From: Chloroflexota bacterium
Lineage (GTDB): Bacteria; Chloroflexota; UBA11872; VXOZ01
Length of the DNA stretch: 62,803 nt
Reading direction: 5' to 3'
Assembly (NCBI GenBank): GCA_028874195.1
Contig: JAPPLM010000009.1
Span: forward strand, 1 to 62,803
Shown here: positions 18,797 to 27,765 of the stretch, one piece after another
Position numbering within the stretch: position 1 is the first letter of the stretch
Layout: each line of letters starts with the position of its first letter
Made by a program: the position numbers and the translations under genes
Notes under the pieces: generated by a model
Database searches by the model: none
What the model was told of the DNA's origin: nothing
The model's input: the letters and a program-made list of their open reading frames with translations, nothing else

Positions 18797-20185
18797 TCAT
18801 TCGCTAATGTAAGATTGCAGCCAGTTTTGCGCCTGTTGCGCGGCCTGCTCCACGCCAATCTCTCCGCGCGCCAGTGGCAGTGTCAGATTCTTAAGAAGCC
18901 AGCTATTGATTGCATTGCTGCTCGCCAAGTAGGACGGGTGCGCAGTGCTGAGGATATCAAGGATGACTTCCCGCTGATGTTCGAGAAAGAGAAGATCAAG
19001 ATGATCTCTTGAACCTGGCGTCGAGATGTACTTCAGGCTAGATTTGACAGTTGGCAAACGACTGCGTTCACCAAAATGCAGAGCCAGGGGAGCCAACACC
19101 TGGTACGAGAGGTCAAGATCTCTTGCACCCGCGGGAATGGCGGTCACATCAAAGAGCATAAGCGGCGTGCCTGCCATCGGCCCTGCAGGGATGGACGCCA
19201 CTTCACGGTCACCAGTACTGCTGATCTCAAAGGCAGTTTGAAAGAGGATGCCAGTCCGGTTGGCACGATACGGGCGACGGATTCCCGGAGGGTGAGATGA
19301 AATCACTTGCCCATAGGGCATAATCTTGTGCTCACGTCCGAGTTCATCCCAAAAGTTAAGCCCGCGCAATGCCGCTGGATCGGTAAGGCGAACTGCACCA
19401 GTTTCCAAGTCAACAACGTCTTTGCCTGTCTCCTGCAATACGAAGGGCAGCCAGTCTGCATAGTAGTGGCTAATGCCAAAGCCCCACTGGTCCACTGTGC
19501 CATCGCCGTTCGTATCCTGCGTGAGTTGCTTTGCGGCAGCGACAAAGTCATCACGCGTCCAACCCAACTGCGGTGGGGCAACATTTGCCTGGGAGAAGAA
19601 GTCGGGAAGATACTGGGCTACGCCAGCGGTTACCCTGGTTGGCAGTGCCATCGTCTGTCCCTGATATCGTACAAGCTTGACGGATTGAGGAAAAAACTGT
19701 TCCAGAGGTTGGTTTGCGTCATTCTGAATGAAGCGATCTAAGGGTTGCAGGAGATTGCTCTTAAAGAGCCACGGAAAGTCAGCCAGCCAGGCAAATACCA
19801 TCAGGTCCGGCACCGTACCTGCAGAGACACTTGCGGAAAGGGCAGCAGCTACTGCATCCTGTGTGGCTTCTAGATTTCCAGTGCTAGAAAACGTCAGTTC
19901 AGCCTCTTGCAGTTCAATATTGGCTGGGACACCAGCCACTCTACCCTCATTCAACTGACGAATTGCCCCCAACATCGGGCCCTGTCTGCGAAACATGGCA
20001 AGTGTCACTATCTCTTTTTCTTTTGAGGGTTGCGGCACGGAGCCCTGAGGCGCAGTCGGCGCAGCACGCGCTTCCTGGTCGTCGTCTTCATCATCGCCAC
20101 CACAAGCAGCCAGCAAGAGAAGCTGAGCACCGAGCAGTGCCCGTCCAAGCCATTCTCGCCTTGTCAGTCGTTTAGCTATAGTCAC
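18797..20185 (-). CDS. Orphan extracellular solute-binding lipoprotein (paralogue 1)
   Basis: The 462-residue family-1 type ABC solute-binding protein has a twin-arginine-like start (TRREWLGRALLG), a hydrophobic stretch and a lipobox LLAAC at about 24-28, followed by a D/E-rich linker. The mature part carries an EF-hand-like loop DTNGDGTVDQWGF, as in other members of this cluster, plus the WLPFVLQE and DPAALRGL segments that follow it. The C-terminus is LPLARGEIGVEQAAQQAQNWL. The start is GTG at 20185 with GGAGG six bases before it. It is the last of four tandem paralogues; no permease or ATPase of an importer is adjacent. The ligand is unknown, possibly a carbohydrate. Confidence 0.85.
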   Translation of the reverse strand: MTIAKRLTRREWLGRALLGAQLLLLAACGGDDEDDDQEARAAPTAPQGSVPQPSKEKEIVTLAMFRRQGPMLGAIRQLNEGRVAGVPANIELQEAELTFSSTGNLEATQDAVAAALSASVSAGTVPDLMVFAWLADFPWLFKSNLLQPLDRFIQNDANQPLEQFFPQSVKLVRYQGQTMALPTRVTAGVAQYLPDFFSQANVAPPQLGWTRDDFVAAAKQLTQDTNGDGTVDQWGFGISHYYADWLPFVLQETGKDVVDLETGAVRLTDPAALRGLNFWDELGREHKIMPYGQVISSHPPGIRRPYRANRTGILFQTAFEISSTGDREVASIPAGPMAGTPLMLFDVTAIPAGARDLDLSYQVLAPLALHFGERSRLPTVKSSLKYISTPGSRDHLDLLFLEHQREVILDILSTAHPSYLASSNAINSWLLKNLTLPLARGEIGVEQAAQQAQNWLQSYISE

Positions 20186-20341
20186 TCGAATCCTCCGGCT
20201 AGCTTAGCCACAAGAAATGTGTTAAAACGTCACTCTTTGAAATGCATTCCGTTGTTCAATAAGCGTTCAGGAAACCGTTTGAGACCGATCCACATTTGGG
20301 CACCGGCGTTTCATTGAATAGGGTCCAGACAAACGGACCGC

Positions 20342-21745
20342 CTACGGCTCATTCAGGTTGGACTCCAGCCAGTCCTGCCCCCGCTGGGCTGCCTGCACAA
20401 CATCCATCTCGCCGCGCGCGAGGGGTAGCGTCAGTCTTTCGAATAATTCAAACGTCATGGAGAAGCTGCTCGCTAGTTGCGATGGTCTGGCGGTATCGAG
20501 CAGGTGAAAGACGAGCTCCCGGTCATAGGGCGGCAACATGAGATCCAAATAGCCGGTGCTGGGCTTTTCTATATGCTGCTGTCCCGCGATTACGGGTGGC
20601 ACGAGGAGACGCGAACCTAGATCAAGCGCGAAAGGCACTAGAGTCTCGTAGGAAAGGGCGGGATCGGGCGCGACGAACGGGATTGCCGCAGCCTGTGACA
20701 CCGATAGCGGCGTTACGTCCCGCGGCCCGGCCGGCAACGGGGCTTGTTGGCCCGCCAGCATGTTGCTGGGAGGAACGTACCGGAAAAAGAGAATGCCGTT
20801 AAGCAGGGTAGTGAAGTCAACATCGAATTGGTCTGCCGTCACTGTCGCGCCATAGGGCATGATGCCGTGCACGCGCCCCAGTTCGTCCCAAAATTGCAGC
20901 CCGCGCAGCGCCGCCGGATCCGTAAGACGCACAGTGCCAGTGTGTGGGTCGAGAATATCCTTGTCCAGTTCCTGCAAAACAAACGGCAACCAGTCTATGA
21001 AGTATCTATTTGGATTGAATCCCCACTCATCCACTGTGCCATCACTGTCGGTATCCTCGGTCAATTTTTGAGAGGCGGCGACAAATGCCTCACGGGTCCA
21101 GCCCTTTTCAGGTAAAGGCAGTCCGGCATCTGCGAATTGCTTAGCTTTGTACCGTGCCACGCCGGCCTCCAGCGCGATGGGCAGGGCCATCGTCTGATTT
21201 TGATAGCGGACCAACTCCAGGGCAGGGGGAAGGAACTTCTCTGAAGGCTCCGAGCGATCTTGCTGCAAATACCGGTCTATCGGCTGGACAAGCCCGCTGC
21301 GCAACACCCAGGGAATGTCGAAAAAGATGCTAACCAAGAGCAGGTCCGGCGGCGTGCCGGCAGAATCCTGCTCGCTCAGAAACGCCGAGAGTGCAACCTG
21401 CGCGCCTTTGATGAGTTCCAATGGGTCGCGCGGTCTCCCGATGTTTATCCGGACGCGCTCCAATTGAACGTCTTCCGGCGCACCTGGCACTGCACCTGCA
21501 TTCCACCGCTCAATGGCATCGTCGACAGCCCTGGCGTACCCGTCCTGCGTGGCGGCCAGCCGCAGCGTTACGGGCTCTCGCGAGACCTTTGGCACAGCGG
21601 CCTGCGGCGCCTCCGGCGCCGAAGCCTTCGGAGCATCCGGCGCCGCGCGTGGCTGATCTTCGTCATCGTCATCACCGCCACAGGCGACTAGGAGCACTAT
21701 CTGTGCACCCACGAGCGTGCGACCGAGTATTTCTCGTCTAGTCAC
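20342..21745 (-). CDS. Orphan extracellular solute-binding lipoprotein (paralogue 2)
   Basis: The 467-residue protein shares layout with its three tandem neighbours: a TRREILGR Tat-like motif, lipobox LLVAC, a DDDDE-rich linker followed by an Ala/Pro spacer, and the loop DTDSDGTVDEWGF. It also has DWLPFVLQELD, DPAALRGLQFWDELGRVHGIMPYG and a C-terminal LPLARGEMDVVQAAQRGQDWL. The start is taken as GTG at 21745, eight bases after AAGGAGG; an in-frame TTG at 21751 lies only two bases from that site. About 155 bases separate it from paralogue 1, enough room for a separate promoter. The ligand is unknown. Confidence 0.85.
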   Translation of the reverse strand: MTRREILGRTLVGAQIVLLVACGGDDDDEDQPRAAPDAPKASAPEAPQAAVPKVSREPVTLRLAATQDGYARAVDDAIERWNAGAVPGAPEDVQLERVRINIGRPRDPLELIKGAQVALSAFLSEQDSAGTPPDLLLVSIFFDIPWVLRSGLVQPIDRYLQQDRSEPSEKFLPPALELVRYQNQTMALPIALEAGVARYKAKQFADAGLPLPEKGWTREAFVAASQKLTEDTDSDGTVDEWGFNPNRYFIDWLPFVLQELDKDILDPHTGTVRLTDPAALRGLQFWDELGRVHGIMPYGATVTADQFDVDFTTLLNGILFFRYVPPSNMLAGQQAPLPAGPRDVTPLSVSQAAAIPFVAPDPALSYETLVPFALDLGSRLLVPPVIAGQQHIEKPSTGYLDLMLPPYDRELVFHLLDTARPSQLASSFSMTFELFERLTLPLARGEMDVVQAAQRGQDWLESNLNEP

Positions 21746-21920
21746 AAGCAAGACCTCCTTAATTCCTAACGAGACATTTAGTCGCCGATAAACTAGAGTG
21801 AGAGATCAGCTCTGCAGTTAAGGGTCTCTCAACCTCGGTACAATTTTCGCATGGGTTGAAGAACCGCCCCACAAGAATTGATGCTTCTGCGCGCAAGGGA
21901 CTCCTCCGCATCCTTGTACG

Positions 21921-23303
21921 CTACTTGCTGAGGTAGGATTGCAGCCAGTCTTGCGCCTGCTGCGCAGCCTGCTCCACGCCCACCTCTCCGCGCGCTAGCG
22001 GCAGTACCATCCTTTCAAAAAGCTGATACGTCATGTAAAAGCTCGTCGCCAGCAAGGATGGACGGGCAGTATCGAGCAGGTTGAGGACCAGTTGCCGTTC
22101 GTATTCCGGCAACACGAGTTCCAGATAGTCCGCACTGGGATTCTGAATGAACTGCTGTCCCGCAATCACGGGCGGCAAGGAGAGACGCTCTCCCAAGGTC
22201 AGTGCCAGGGGCCTCAATGCTGCATAAGACAGAGCCGCGTCGGAGGCAACGGTAGGAATTGCCAACGCTCCGTTGAGCATCAATGGCGTACCCTCCCTGG
22301 CCCCGCCCGGCAGTGGCGCCTGTTGGACGGGCGAGCTCTGACTGGGAGGCAGGAAATTCCAGAAAAGAATACTAGTGTCTAGGGGCGCAGAGTTAGCGCT
22401 AAAGTGGTCCGCAGTTACCGTTGAGCCATGTGGCATGACGTTGTGCACTCGGCCCAAGTCGTCCCAGAACTGTAGGCCGCGCAATGCCGCCGGATCCGCG
22501 AGGCGAACGACGCCCGTGTCGAGATCAACCACATCTTCGTCCATCTCCTGCAAGACGAAGGGCAACCAATTCGCGAATAAGTAAATGGGCCGGAATCCCC
22601 ACGCATCCACCTTGCCGTCGTCGTTTGTATCCCGTGTCAGACGTTGGGCAGCCTCGACGAATTCTTCGCGCGCCCAGCCCTTGTCCGGCAAGGAAATGCC
22701 CGCATCGGTGAATTGCCTGGGATTGTACCGCGCTATACCAACATCCAAGGCTATCGGCAGCGCCATCGTCCGGCTATGGTAACGCACCAATTCAAGCGCG
22801 GGTGGCAGGAATTCCTCCAATGGTTCCGTCTGGTCCTGCTGCAGGTAGCGGTCAAGAGACTGGATAAGGCCGCTGCGAAAGACCCAGGGAAAGTCAAAGT
22901 ACCGATTGAACACGATCAAGTCCGGCGGCGTGCCGGCAGAATCCTGCTCGTTCAGAAAAGTAGTCGCTCCGGCTTGGGCCCGCTCGGTGAACGCCAGAAC
23001 ATCACTCGATGGCGCTACCCTCGGACCTTCCACTTGCTCTAGTTGGATGTCTGCGGGAGCGCTGGGGACCCCGCCCTCGTTCCACTGCTCGACAGTCCGC
23101 TCGACAGTACGAGCAAACTGGTCTTGCACTGAGGCGAGCCTCAGTTTCACGGAATCGCGTGTGCCCTTGGGAACTGAGGCCTGCGGCGCCGTCGGCGCAG
23201 CGCGCGGTTGCTCCGCCTCCTCTTCGTCATCGCCGCCACAAGCGGCTAACAGGAGCACTTGCGCGCCAATGAACGCGCGGCCAAGTAATTCACGTCTCGT
23301 CAT
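21921..23303 (-). CDS. Orphan extracellular solute-binding lipoprotein (paralogue 3)
   Basis: The 460-residue protein has a TRRELLGRAFIG start, lipobox LLAAC and an acidic linker. It carries the Ca-type loop DTNDDGKVDAWGF, NWLPFVLQEMDEDVVD and DPAALRGLQFWDDLGRVH. The C-terminus LPLARGEVGVEQAAQQAQDWLQ is nearly identical to that of paralogue 1. The ATG at 23303 has GGAGG eight bases upstream. By eye paralogues 2, 3 and 4 are the most alike. The gaps of 150-175 bases on both sides contain no permease gene. Divergence is mostly in the middle ligand-facing parts, which suggests different ligands for one scaffold. Confidence 0.85.
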   Translation of the reverse strand: MTRRELLGRAFIGAQVLLLAACGGDDEEEAEQPRAAPTAPQASVPKGTRDSVKLRLASVQDQFARTVERTVEQWNEGGVPSAPADIQLEQVEGPRVAPSSDVLAFTERAQAGATTFLNEQDSAGTPPDLIVFNRYFDFPWVFRSGLIQSLDRYLQQDQTEPLEEFLPPALELVRYHSRTMALPIALDVGIARYNPRQFTDAGISLPDKGWAREEFVEAAQRLTRDTNDDGKVDAWGFRPIYLFANWLPFVLQEMDEDVVDLDTGVVRLADPAALRGLQFWDDLGRVHNVMPHGSTVTADHFSANSAPLDTSILFWNFLPPSQSSPVQQAPLPGGAREGTPLMLNGALAIPTVASDAALSYAALRPLALTLGERLSLPPVIAGQQFIQNPSADYLELVLPEYERQLVLNLLDTARPSLLATSFYMTYQLFERMVLPLARGEVGVEQAAQQAQDWLQSYLSK

Positions 23304-23475
23304 GAGATGAGCCTCCGTATGTCTACATGGAACCCTGCTTTGCCGCTGAAGCTTTCAGGCTCCAGCTTTGATATCAGATGCTTCTACCCCGGCTACGGGT
23401 ACCACGCCAACTGGCGAACACTTCTCTGAGACCAGTTCCCTTGAGCCGGAGGGGTGCGGCAACTCACACGGTACG

Positions 23476-24945
23476 TCACCGGTTCAAATAGGCTTGCAGC
23501 CAGTTCTGCGCTTCTTGAGCGGCTTGTTCTACCGCCACTTCACCACGGGCCAACGGTATCGAGAACTGCTCAAACAACTGAAAGAGCATCGTAGCGCTAC
23601 TGGCGAGATGCGAGGGACGGCCAGTTTGGAGCAGCCACAGTGCAAGCTGCCGTTCGTGTTCGGGCAGCAAGAGCTCGATATAACCACTGGTGGGATTCTC
23701 AATGAACTCTTGGCCGGAAATCACCGTCGGTAATAAGAAGTGTTCGCCCAAGTAAAGCGCGAGCGGCGCCAGTGCTTCATAGGACTTTGCGGTGTCCCGA
23801 GCACCGGCCGGAATGGCCAAGCAGGCGCCCAACATCAACGGCGAGACGTCCCGCGGTCCGGCAGGGAGTGGGGCTTGCTTGCCCGTAGCGGTACTGCTGG
23901 GCGTAGCAAAGTAGTAGAAGAATGTGCTGGGATGCCGATTCCAGAATGGAAACCTGAAAAGATCAGCCGTTACGTCGGCGCCATGGGGCATAATGCCATG
24001 TTTATTCCCCAATTCATGCCAGAACTGCAGGCCGCGCAGAGCCGCGGGGTCCAAGAGACGCACCTCGCCGGTGTTCACGTCTACCACGTCCCTGTCCAAT
24101 TCCTGCATGACGAATGGCAGCCAGTTTACGAAATTCCATATCGGTCGAAAGCCCCAGGAGTCGATCTTGCCGTCATTGTCGGTATCCTGCGTGAGCCGCA
24201 GGGCTGCGGCTATGAACTCTTCACGAGTCCAGCCGTTATCGGGCACAGGCAGGCCTGCATCCTCGAAGTGCTTAGGGTTGTACCGCGTCACGCCGGCGCC
24301 CAGGGAAACGGGCAGAGCCATCATCTGGCCCCGAAAGCGCGTCAATTCCAAGGCCGACGGCATAAACCTTGCTGATGGATCATTGCCGTCTTGCTGTAAA
24401 AGACGATCAAGTGGTTGGAGAATGCCGCTGCGGAAGGCCCAGGGGAAATCAAAGAGACGATTGACTATGAGCAAGTCCAACGGCGTACCGGCAGACTCCC
24501 GCTCGGCTAAAAACGTCTGAGCTCGCTCTTGTATATGCTCAGTAGTCTCCTCTGGTCCGCCTCGCGAGGAAATCTGAATCGTGAGGCGTTCTAGTTGGAT
24601 GTCCTCCGATGCGCCGGGGAACTCACCCCTATTCCACTCGTCAACGGCCTTGTCTATCACAGGAGCGAATGAAACCAGCATCGAGGCGAGCGTCAGTGTA
24701 GTCGGCTCGCCCGCCGGTTTCGGCAGCGAAGCCTGTGGCGCGGTTGGCGCGGCGCGCGGTTGCTCCTCCTCGTTCTCGTCACCGCCTCCGCAAGCAGCCA
24801 ACAGCACAACCTGTGCCCCAATGAGAGCACGCCCAAAGAGTGCCCGGCGTGTCAGCGGTCTTGTCCCGGTCGGTGCCGCATTTGAATTATCCGGAGATGG
24901 CGATGTCTTTGGATAAAGCAAAGCACGCGGTTCTACCGCACTCAT
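23476..24945 (-). CDS. Orphan extracellular solute-binding lipoprotein (paralogue 4)
   Basis: The 489-residue protein differs from its neighbours by a preceding extension of about 30 residues rich in Pro, Ser and Asn before the Tat-like LTRRALFGRALIG segment and lipobox LLAAC. The mature part has DTDNDGKIDSWGF, NWLPFVMQELDRDVVD, DPAALRGLQFWHELG and the C-terminal PLARGEVAVEQAAQEAQNWL. The start at ATG 24945 follows AAGGAG by seven bases; an in-frame TTG at 24966 has no such site. It is the first of the tandem array, 336 bases downstream of the histidine kinase gene on the same strand. An extended n-region is compatible with Tat export. Confidence 0.83.
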   Translation of the reverse strand: MSAVEPRALLYPKTSPSPDNSNAAPTGTRPLTRRALFGRALIGAQVVLLAACGGGDENEEEQPRAAPTAPQASLPKPAGEPTTLTLASMLVSFAPVIDKAVDEWNRGEFPGASEDIQLERLTIQISSRGGPEETTEHIQERAQTFLAERESAGTPLDLLIVNRLFDFPWAFRSGILQPLDRLLQQDGNDPSARFMPSALELTRFRGQMMALPVSLGAGVTRYNPKHFEDAGLPVPDNGWTREEFIAAALRLTQDTDNDGKIDSWGFRPIWNFVNWLPFVMQELDRDVVDVNTGEVRLLDPAALRGLQFWHELGNKHGIMPHGADVTADLFRFPFWNRHPSTFFYYFATPSSTATGKQAPLPAGPRDVSPLMLGACLAIPAGARDTAKSYEALAPLALYLGEHFLLPTVISGQEFIENPTSGYIELLLPEHERQLALWLLQTGRPSHLASSATMLFQLFEQFSIPLARGEVAVEQAAQEAQNWLQAYLNR

Positions 24946-25281
24946 GCGGAAACTCCTTGTTCGCAAATTACTCTCCCAAGCGGGAGAAACCCCTTTCTCA
25001 AGTATCTATCGGCTCAATTGCAACGTCAAGGGGTGTAACGGGCCGAGGCGCAAGAGACCGCCTCAGCAAGGGTCTAAAGAAAGCGCTAAAGAGAACGCGC
25101 TTAGTGGCGGCGAATCTGTCACCAGGAGCGCCGGTGTTTGGTAGCCTGAGTGGAGCTTTGCCTTCCCATTGCCTTCAAGCGGTTCGCCAGAAACTGCACA
25201 GACAATCCGCTCGCAACACGCTGTCGCAGCGCGAACGGCTTATCTTGCTCAAGGAAAGGCTATGAGGAATCTACGGGAGGT
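24946..25281. other. 336-base spacer between histidine kinase gene and binding-protein array
   Basis: There is no convincing gene. It has a small hairpin with arms CTCCC and GGGAG near 24972-24986. The spacer is large enough for a promoter driving paralogue 4, and it separates the two-component genes from the array. Confidence 0.4.
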
Positions 25282-26706
25282 TTACCAATCGAGCGGCAGA
25301 GTAAACGTGAATTTGCTGCCTTTATCAAGTGTGCTCTCCACGCGAATGGCGCCGGCGTGCGCCTCCACCAACTGCTTGGCGATGGTCAGTCCCAGCCCCA
25401 CGCCGCCGGTGCTGCGGGTGCGCGAGGGATCGACGCGGTAGAGCCTATCGAACACATGGGGCAGCTCATCGCTGTGAATGCCTTCGCCGGTATCGGCAAC
25501 CGTCACAGAGACAGCTTCTTCACTTTCTTCGATAGACACGTCAACGCGTCCTTCAGCGGGCGTGTGCGCTATTGCGTTCTGCAGGAGATTGCTCATGACT
25601 TGCTCAATGCGCGTGCGGTCCATGTTCACTTGGCGTTCTGGCGTCGCGCGGTCAGGGCCAGGAGCGAACGTGATAGTTATCCCTTTCGCCTGCGCCTGGG
25701 GGCGGAACGCATCCAGCGAGCGCGCCACCACCTCGCTGAGAGAGGCCGGTGCAAGATCAAGCTGAAAGTCGGCTGCCTCGGTCTCCGCAAGTAAACGCAA
25801 GTCTTCGATCAGATTCGAGAGATGCATCGTCTGTTGGTGGATGTTCTGAATTGTCGCCTCATCGGCCTCCAATACTCCATCCTGCATCGCCTCGACATAG
25901 CCGCGGATGTTCGTAAGCGGGGTCCGCAATTCGTGAGCCACGTCAGCAACCATATTGCGGCGCTGCCGCTCGGCGTTCTCAAGGCCTTCGGCCATGGCAT
26001 TGAACGTGCTTGTCAGTTCTCCGATTTCGTCTCGCCCAGAGACGGCAACCCGTTGCGAAAGATCGCCTTTGCCCAATTCTTGGGCCGCGTCCGTCAGTCT
26101 GCGCACCGACCGCAGCATCCTGCGCGAGAGCAACGAGACGAGCAGAATGCCTCCCAGTCCCGCGCCAAGACCCGACCACAGCAGCGACCGGAAGGCGGTA
26201 TCGGTGAACCGCCGCAGTGAAGGCTCTTGAATTTCACGCAACGCTTCTCCTTGAACAGGGCCCCGTGCCGGGACTCGGTATGGTCTAAACGTCGGTCGTG
26301 ACGCCGCCGGTCCCACGAGGATAGAGGCTACGTGACCGCCGTCTACAACGATGCGCGATGTCGTGTAGTCTTCCTTCTCACGGGGACGATCACCTCTACT
26401 CGACCGTTTCGCGGCAACGATAGGATCGCCTGCCGTGTCGAGGAGGGCGATGTCTCGTCCCGTCAGATAGCTCACCCGCTCGACAGTGCCCGCGACACCG
26501 CTCCAATTACCTTTGGCCGCATAGTACTCAGTGAAAGCTTCGTGAATTCTGGCAAGAAGGGCCTCGTCCGAAGCCTTGCGCACATCCCGCACCTCGCGTT
26601 CCGCCGCAAGGCCGCTATACATGCCAACCGCCGCCAGCGCCAACATGAGTACGAAAGCGAAGGCGACGATGAGACGAAACTGGAGGCTGAAGAACCACCT
26701 AGTCAT
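25282..26706 (-). CDS. HAMP-domain sensor histidine kinase
   Basis: The 474-residue kinase has a first membrane helix at about residues 10-30 and an extracytoplasmic sensor region of about 140 residues with no domain I can name. A second membrane helix (about 175-195) precedes a HAMP linker (to about 245), an H-box VADVAHELRTPL with phospho-acceptor His258, an N-box NLLQNAIAHT, and G-boxes DTGEGI and GGVGLGL. It overlaps the response-regulator gene by eight bases, so the two are made together. The position between the RND/DUF2680 genes and the binding-protein array suggests envelope or nutrient sensing, but the signal is unknown. Confidence 0.93.
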   Translation of the reverse strand: MTRWFFSLQFRLIVAFAFVLMLALAAVGMYSGLAAEREVRDVRKASDEALLARIHEAFTEYYAAKGNWSGVAGTVERVSYLTGRDIALLDTAGDPIVAAKRSSRGDRPREKEDYTTSRIVVDGGHVASILVGPAASRPTFRPYRVPARGPVQGEALREIQEPSLRRFTDTAFRSLLWSGLGAGLGGILLVSLLSRRMLRSVRRLTDAAQELGKGDLSQRVAVSGRDEIGELTSTFNAMAEGLENAERQRRNMVADVAHELRTPLTNIRGYVEAMQDGVLEADEATIQNIHQQTMHLSNLIEDLRLLAETEAADFQLDLAPASLSEVVARSLDAFRPQAQAKGITITFAPGPDRATPERQVNMDRTRIEQVMSNLLQNAIAHTPAEGRVDVSIEESEEAVSVTVADTGEGIHSDELPHVFDRLYRVDPSRTRSTGGVGLGLTIAKQLVEAHAGAIRVESTLDKGSKFTFTLPLDW

Positions 26707-27385
26707 TGCTAAATCTATACCCTACGCCGTAGACGGTTTGAATGTGGTCCGGACCTTCCAAAGGCCTGATCTTGCGCCTAATGTTGGCCACGTGGGCGTC
26801 CACCGTCCGGTCGAACCCCTGAAAGTCGAACCCAAAGACCCGGTCTATGATCTGCTCGCGCGAAAACGTCCGTTCCGGCTCTTTGATGAGCATGACGAGG
26901 ATGCGAAACTCAGTAGGTGTGAGGGACGCCTTTTGGTCGTCCACCAGAACCGTGCGGCGATGAAGGTCGACAGTGACGCCATTCCACGCCACCTCCGCCG
27001 GGCCGCGTTCGAGTTCATCCTTGGCGGTACGGCGGAGCACAGCCCTGATTCTTGCTGCCAACTCCCGCGGACTGAAAGGTTTGGTCACGTAGTCATCCGC
27101 GCCCAAGTCCAGCCCCCTCAGCCGATCCTCTTCCTCGACGCGAGCTGTCACCATGACAATTGGCACGGTGGATTCCTGCCGCAGTGTGTGGCAGACCTCA
27201 ATACCGCCTAGCTTCGGCAGCATCAGATCCAAGACGACCAAATCGGGCCGCGCCTTTCTGGCTAGCCGCAAGCCTTCGATCCCATCATGGGCACACAAGA
27301 CTTTGTGCCCGTCGCGTTGTAGGTAGAGGCTGACGAGCTTGACGGTGTCGCGATCATCTTCGACTATCAGCACCGTGCTGGCCAT
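26699..27385 (-). CDS. OmpR/PhoB-family response regulator
   Basis: The 228-residue protein has a receiver domain with the acidic pair ED (9-10), phospho-acceptor Asp53 in VLDLMLP, Thr80 and Lys102 in TKPF. A winged-helix DNA-binding domain follows from about residue 130, ending in the family-typical RTVDAHVANIRRKI segment and a final GVGYRF. The ATG at 27385 is chosen because it begins the conserved STVLIVEDD; sequence further upstream in frame is not conserved in character. It is the first gene of the pair, and its stop lies inside the start of the kinase gene. Confidence 0.94.
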   Translation of the reverse strand: MASTVLIVEDDRDTVKLVSLYLQRDGHKVLCAHDGIEGLRLARKARPDLVVLDLMLPKLGGIEVCHTLRQESTVPIVMVTARVEEEDRLRGLDLGADDYVTKPFSPRELAARIRAVLRRTAKDELERGPAEVAWNGVTVDLHRRTVLVDDQKASLTPTEFRILVMLIKEPERTFSREQIIDRVFGFDFQGFDRTVDAHVANIRRKIRPLEGPDHIQTVYGVGYRFSND

Positions 27386-27765
27386 GGGTTTCTCTCTCCA
27401 CACTCTTCTAATTGGATTTGCAAATGCTGCTGCGGTGCTTGCTTGCCTCTGTGCCCTCCGGCAAAGCCGGTGGTACACCCTCTATTGCGATCATCGCGCA
27501 TATGAGAAAAGCTGCAATTCTTCGATCAACGACAACGACGCTTCAGTCAAGTACGGTGAATTGGTTAGCGAGGGTATTCTATAGTTACTTAGACGTATAG
27601 CTTAAAGGATAGCAACAAATTTGAAGAAATTATGAAGGCGGCTTACCATAGTGAAGCCCCCGGCAAGCCAGCGAGAGTGCCGCTTGCCGGGGGCGTATGC
27701 GTTGCGGTATGAGGTTTCGAGCACTTCATCTTGCGAGGCGGTTGACCGTGCTCTCGCCTCCAGCG
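27386..27765. other. 380-base intergenic region upstream of the response regulator
   Basis: The part from about 27480 to 27650 is AT-rich and probably holds the promoter of the two-component genes, although I found no well-matched -35/-10 pair. The hairpin at 27656-27694 marks the end of the preceding gene. There is no coding potential. Confidence 0.4.
27656..27694 (-). terminator. Strong GC hairpin after the DUF2680-like gene
   Basis: The 13-bp arms GCCCCCGGCAAGC (27656-27668) and GCTTGCCGGGGGC (27682-27694) enclose a 13-base loop. It starts about 70 bases 3' of the minus-strand gene ending at 27766. There is no T-run on either side, so it may be an RNA-stabilising or Rho-assisted 3' end rather than a classical intrinsic terminator. 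Confidence 0.5.

Noticed and set aside
18797-24945. CRISPR-like or transposon explanation for the repeated binding-protein genes
   Set aside because: The repetition is at protein level between full genes with separate spacers; there are no short direct repeats and no transposase gene.
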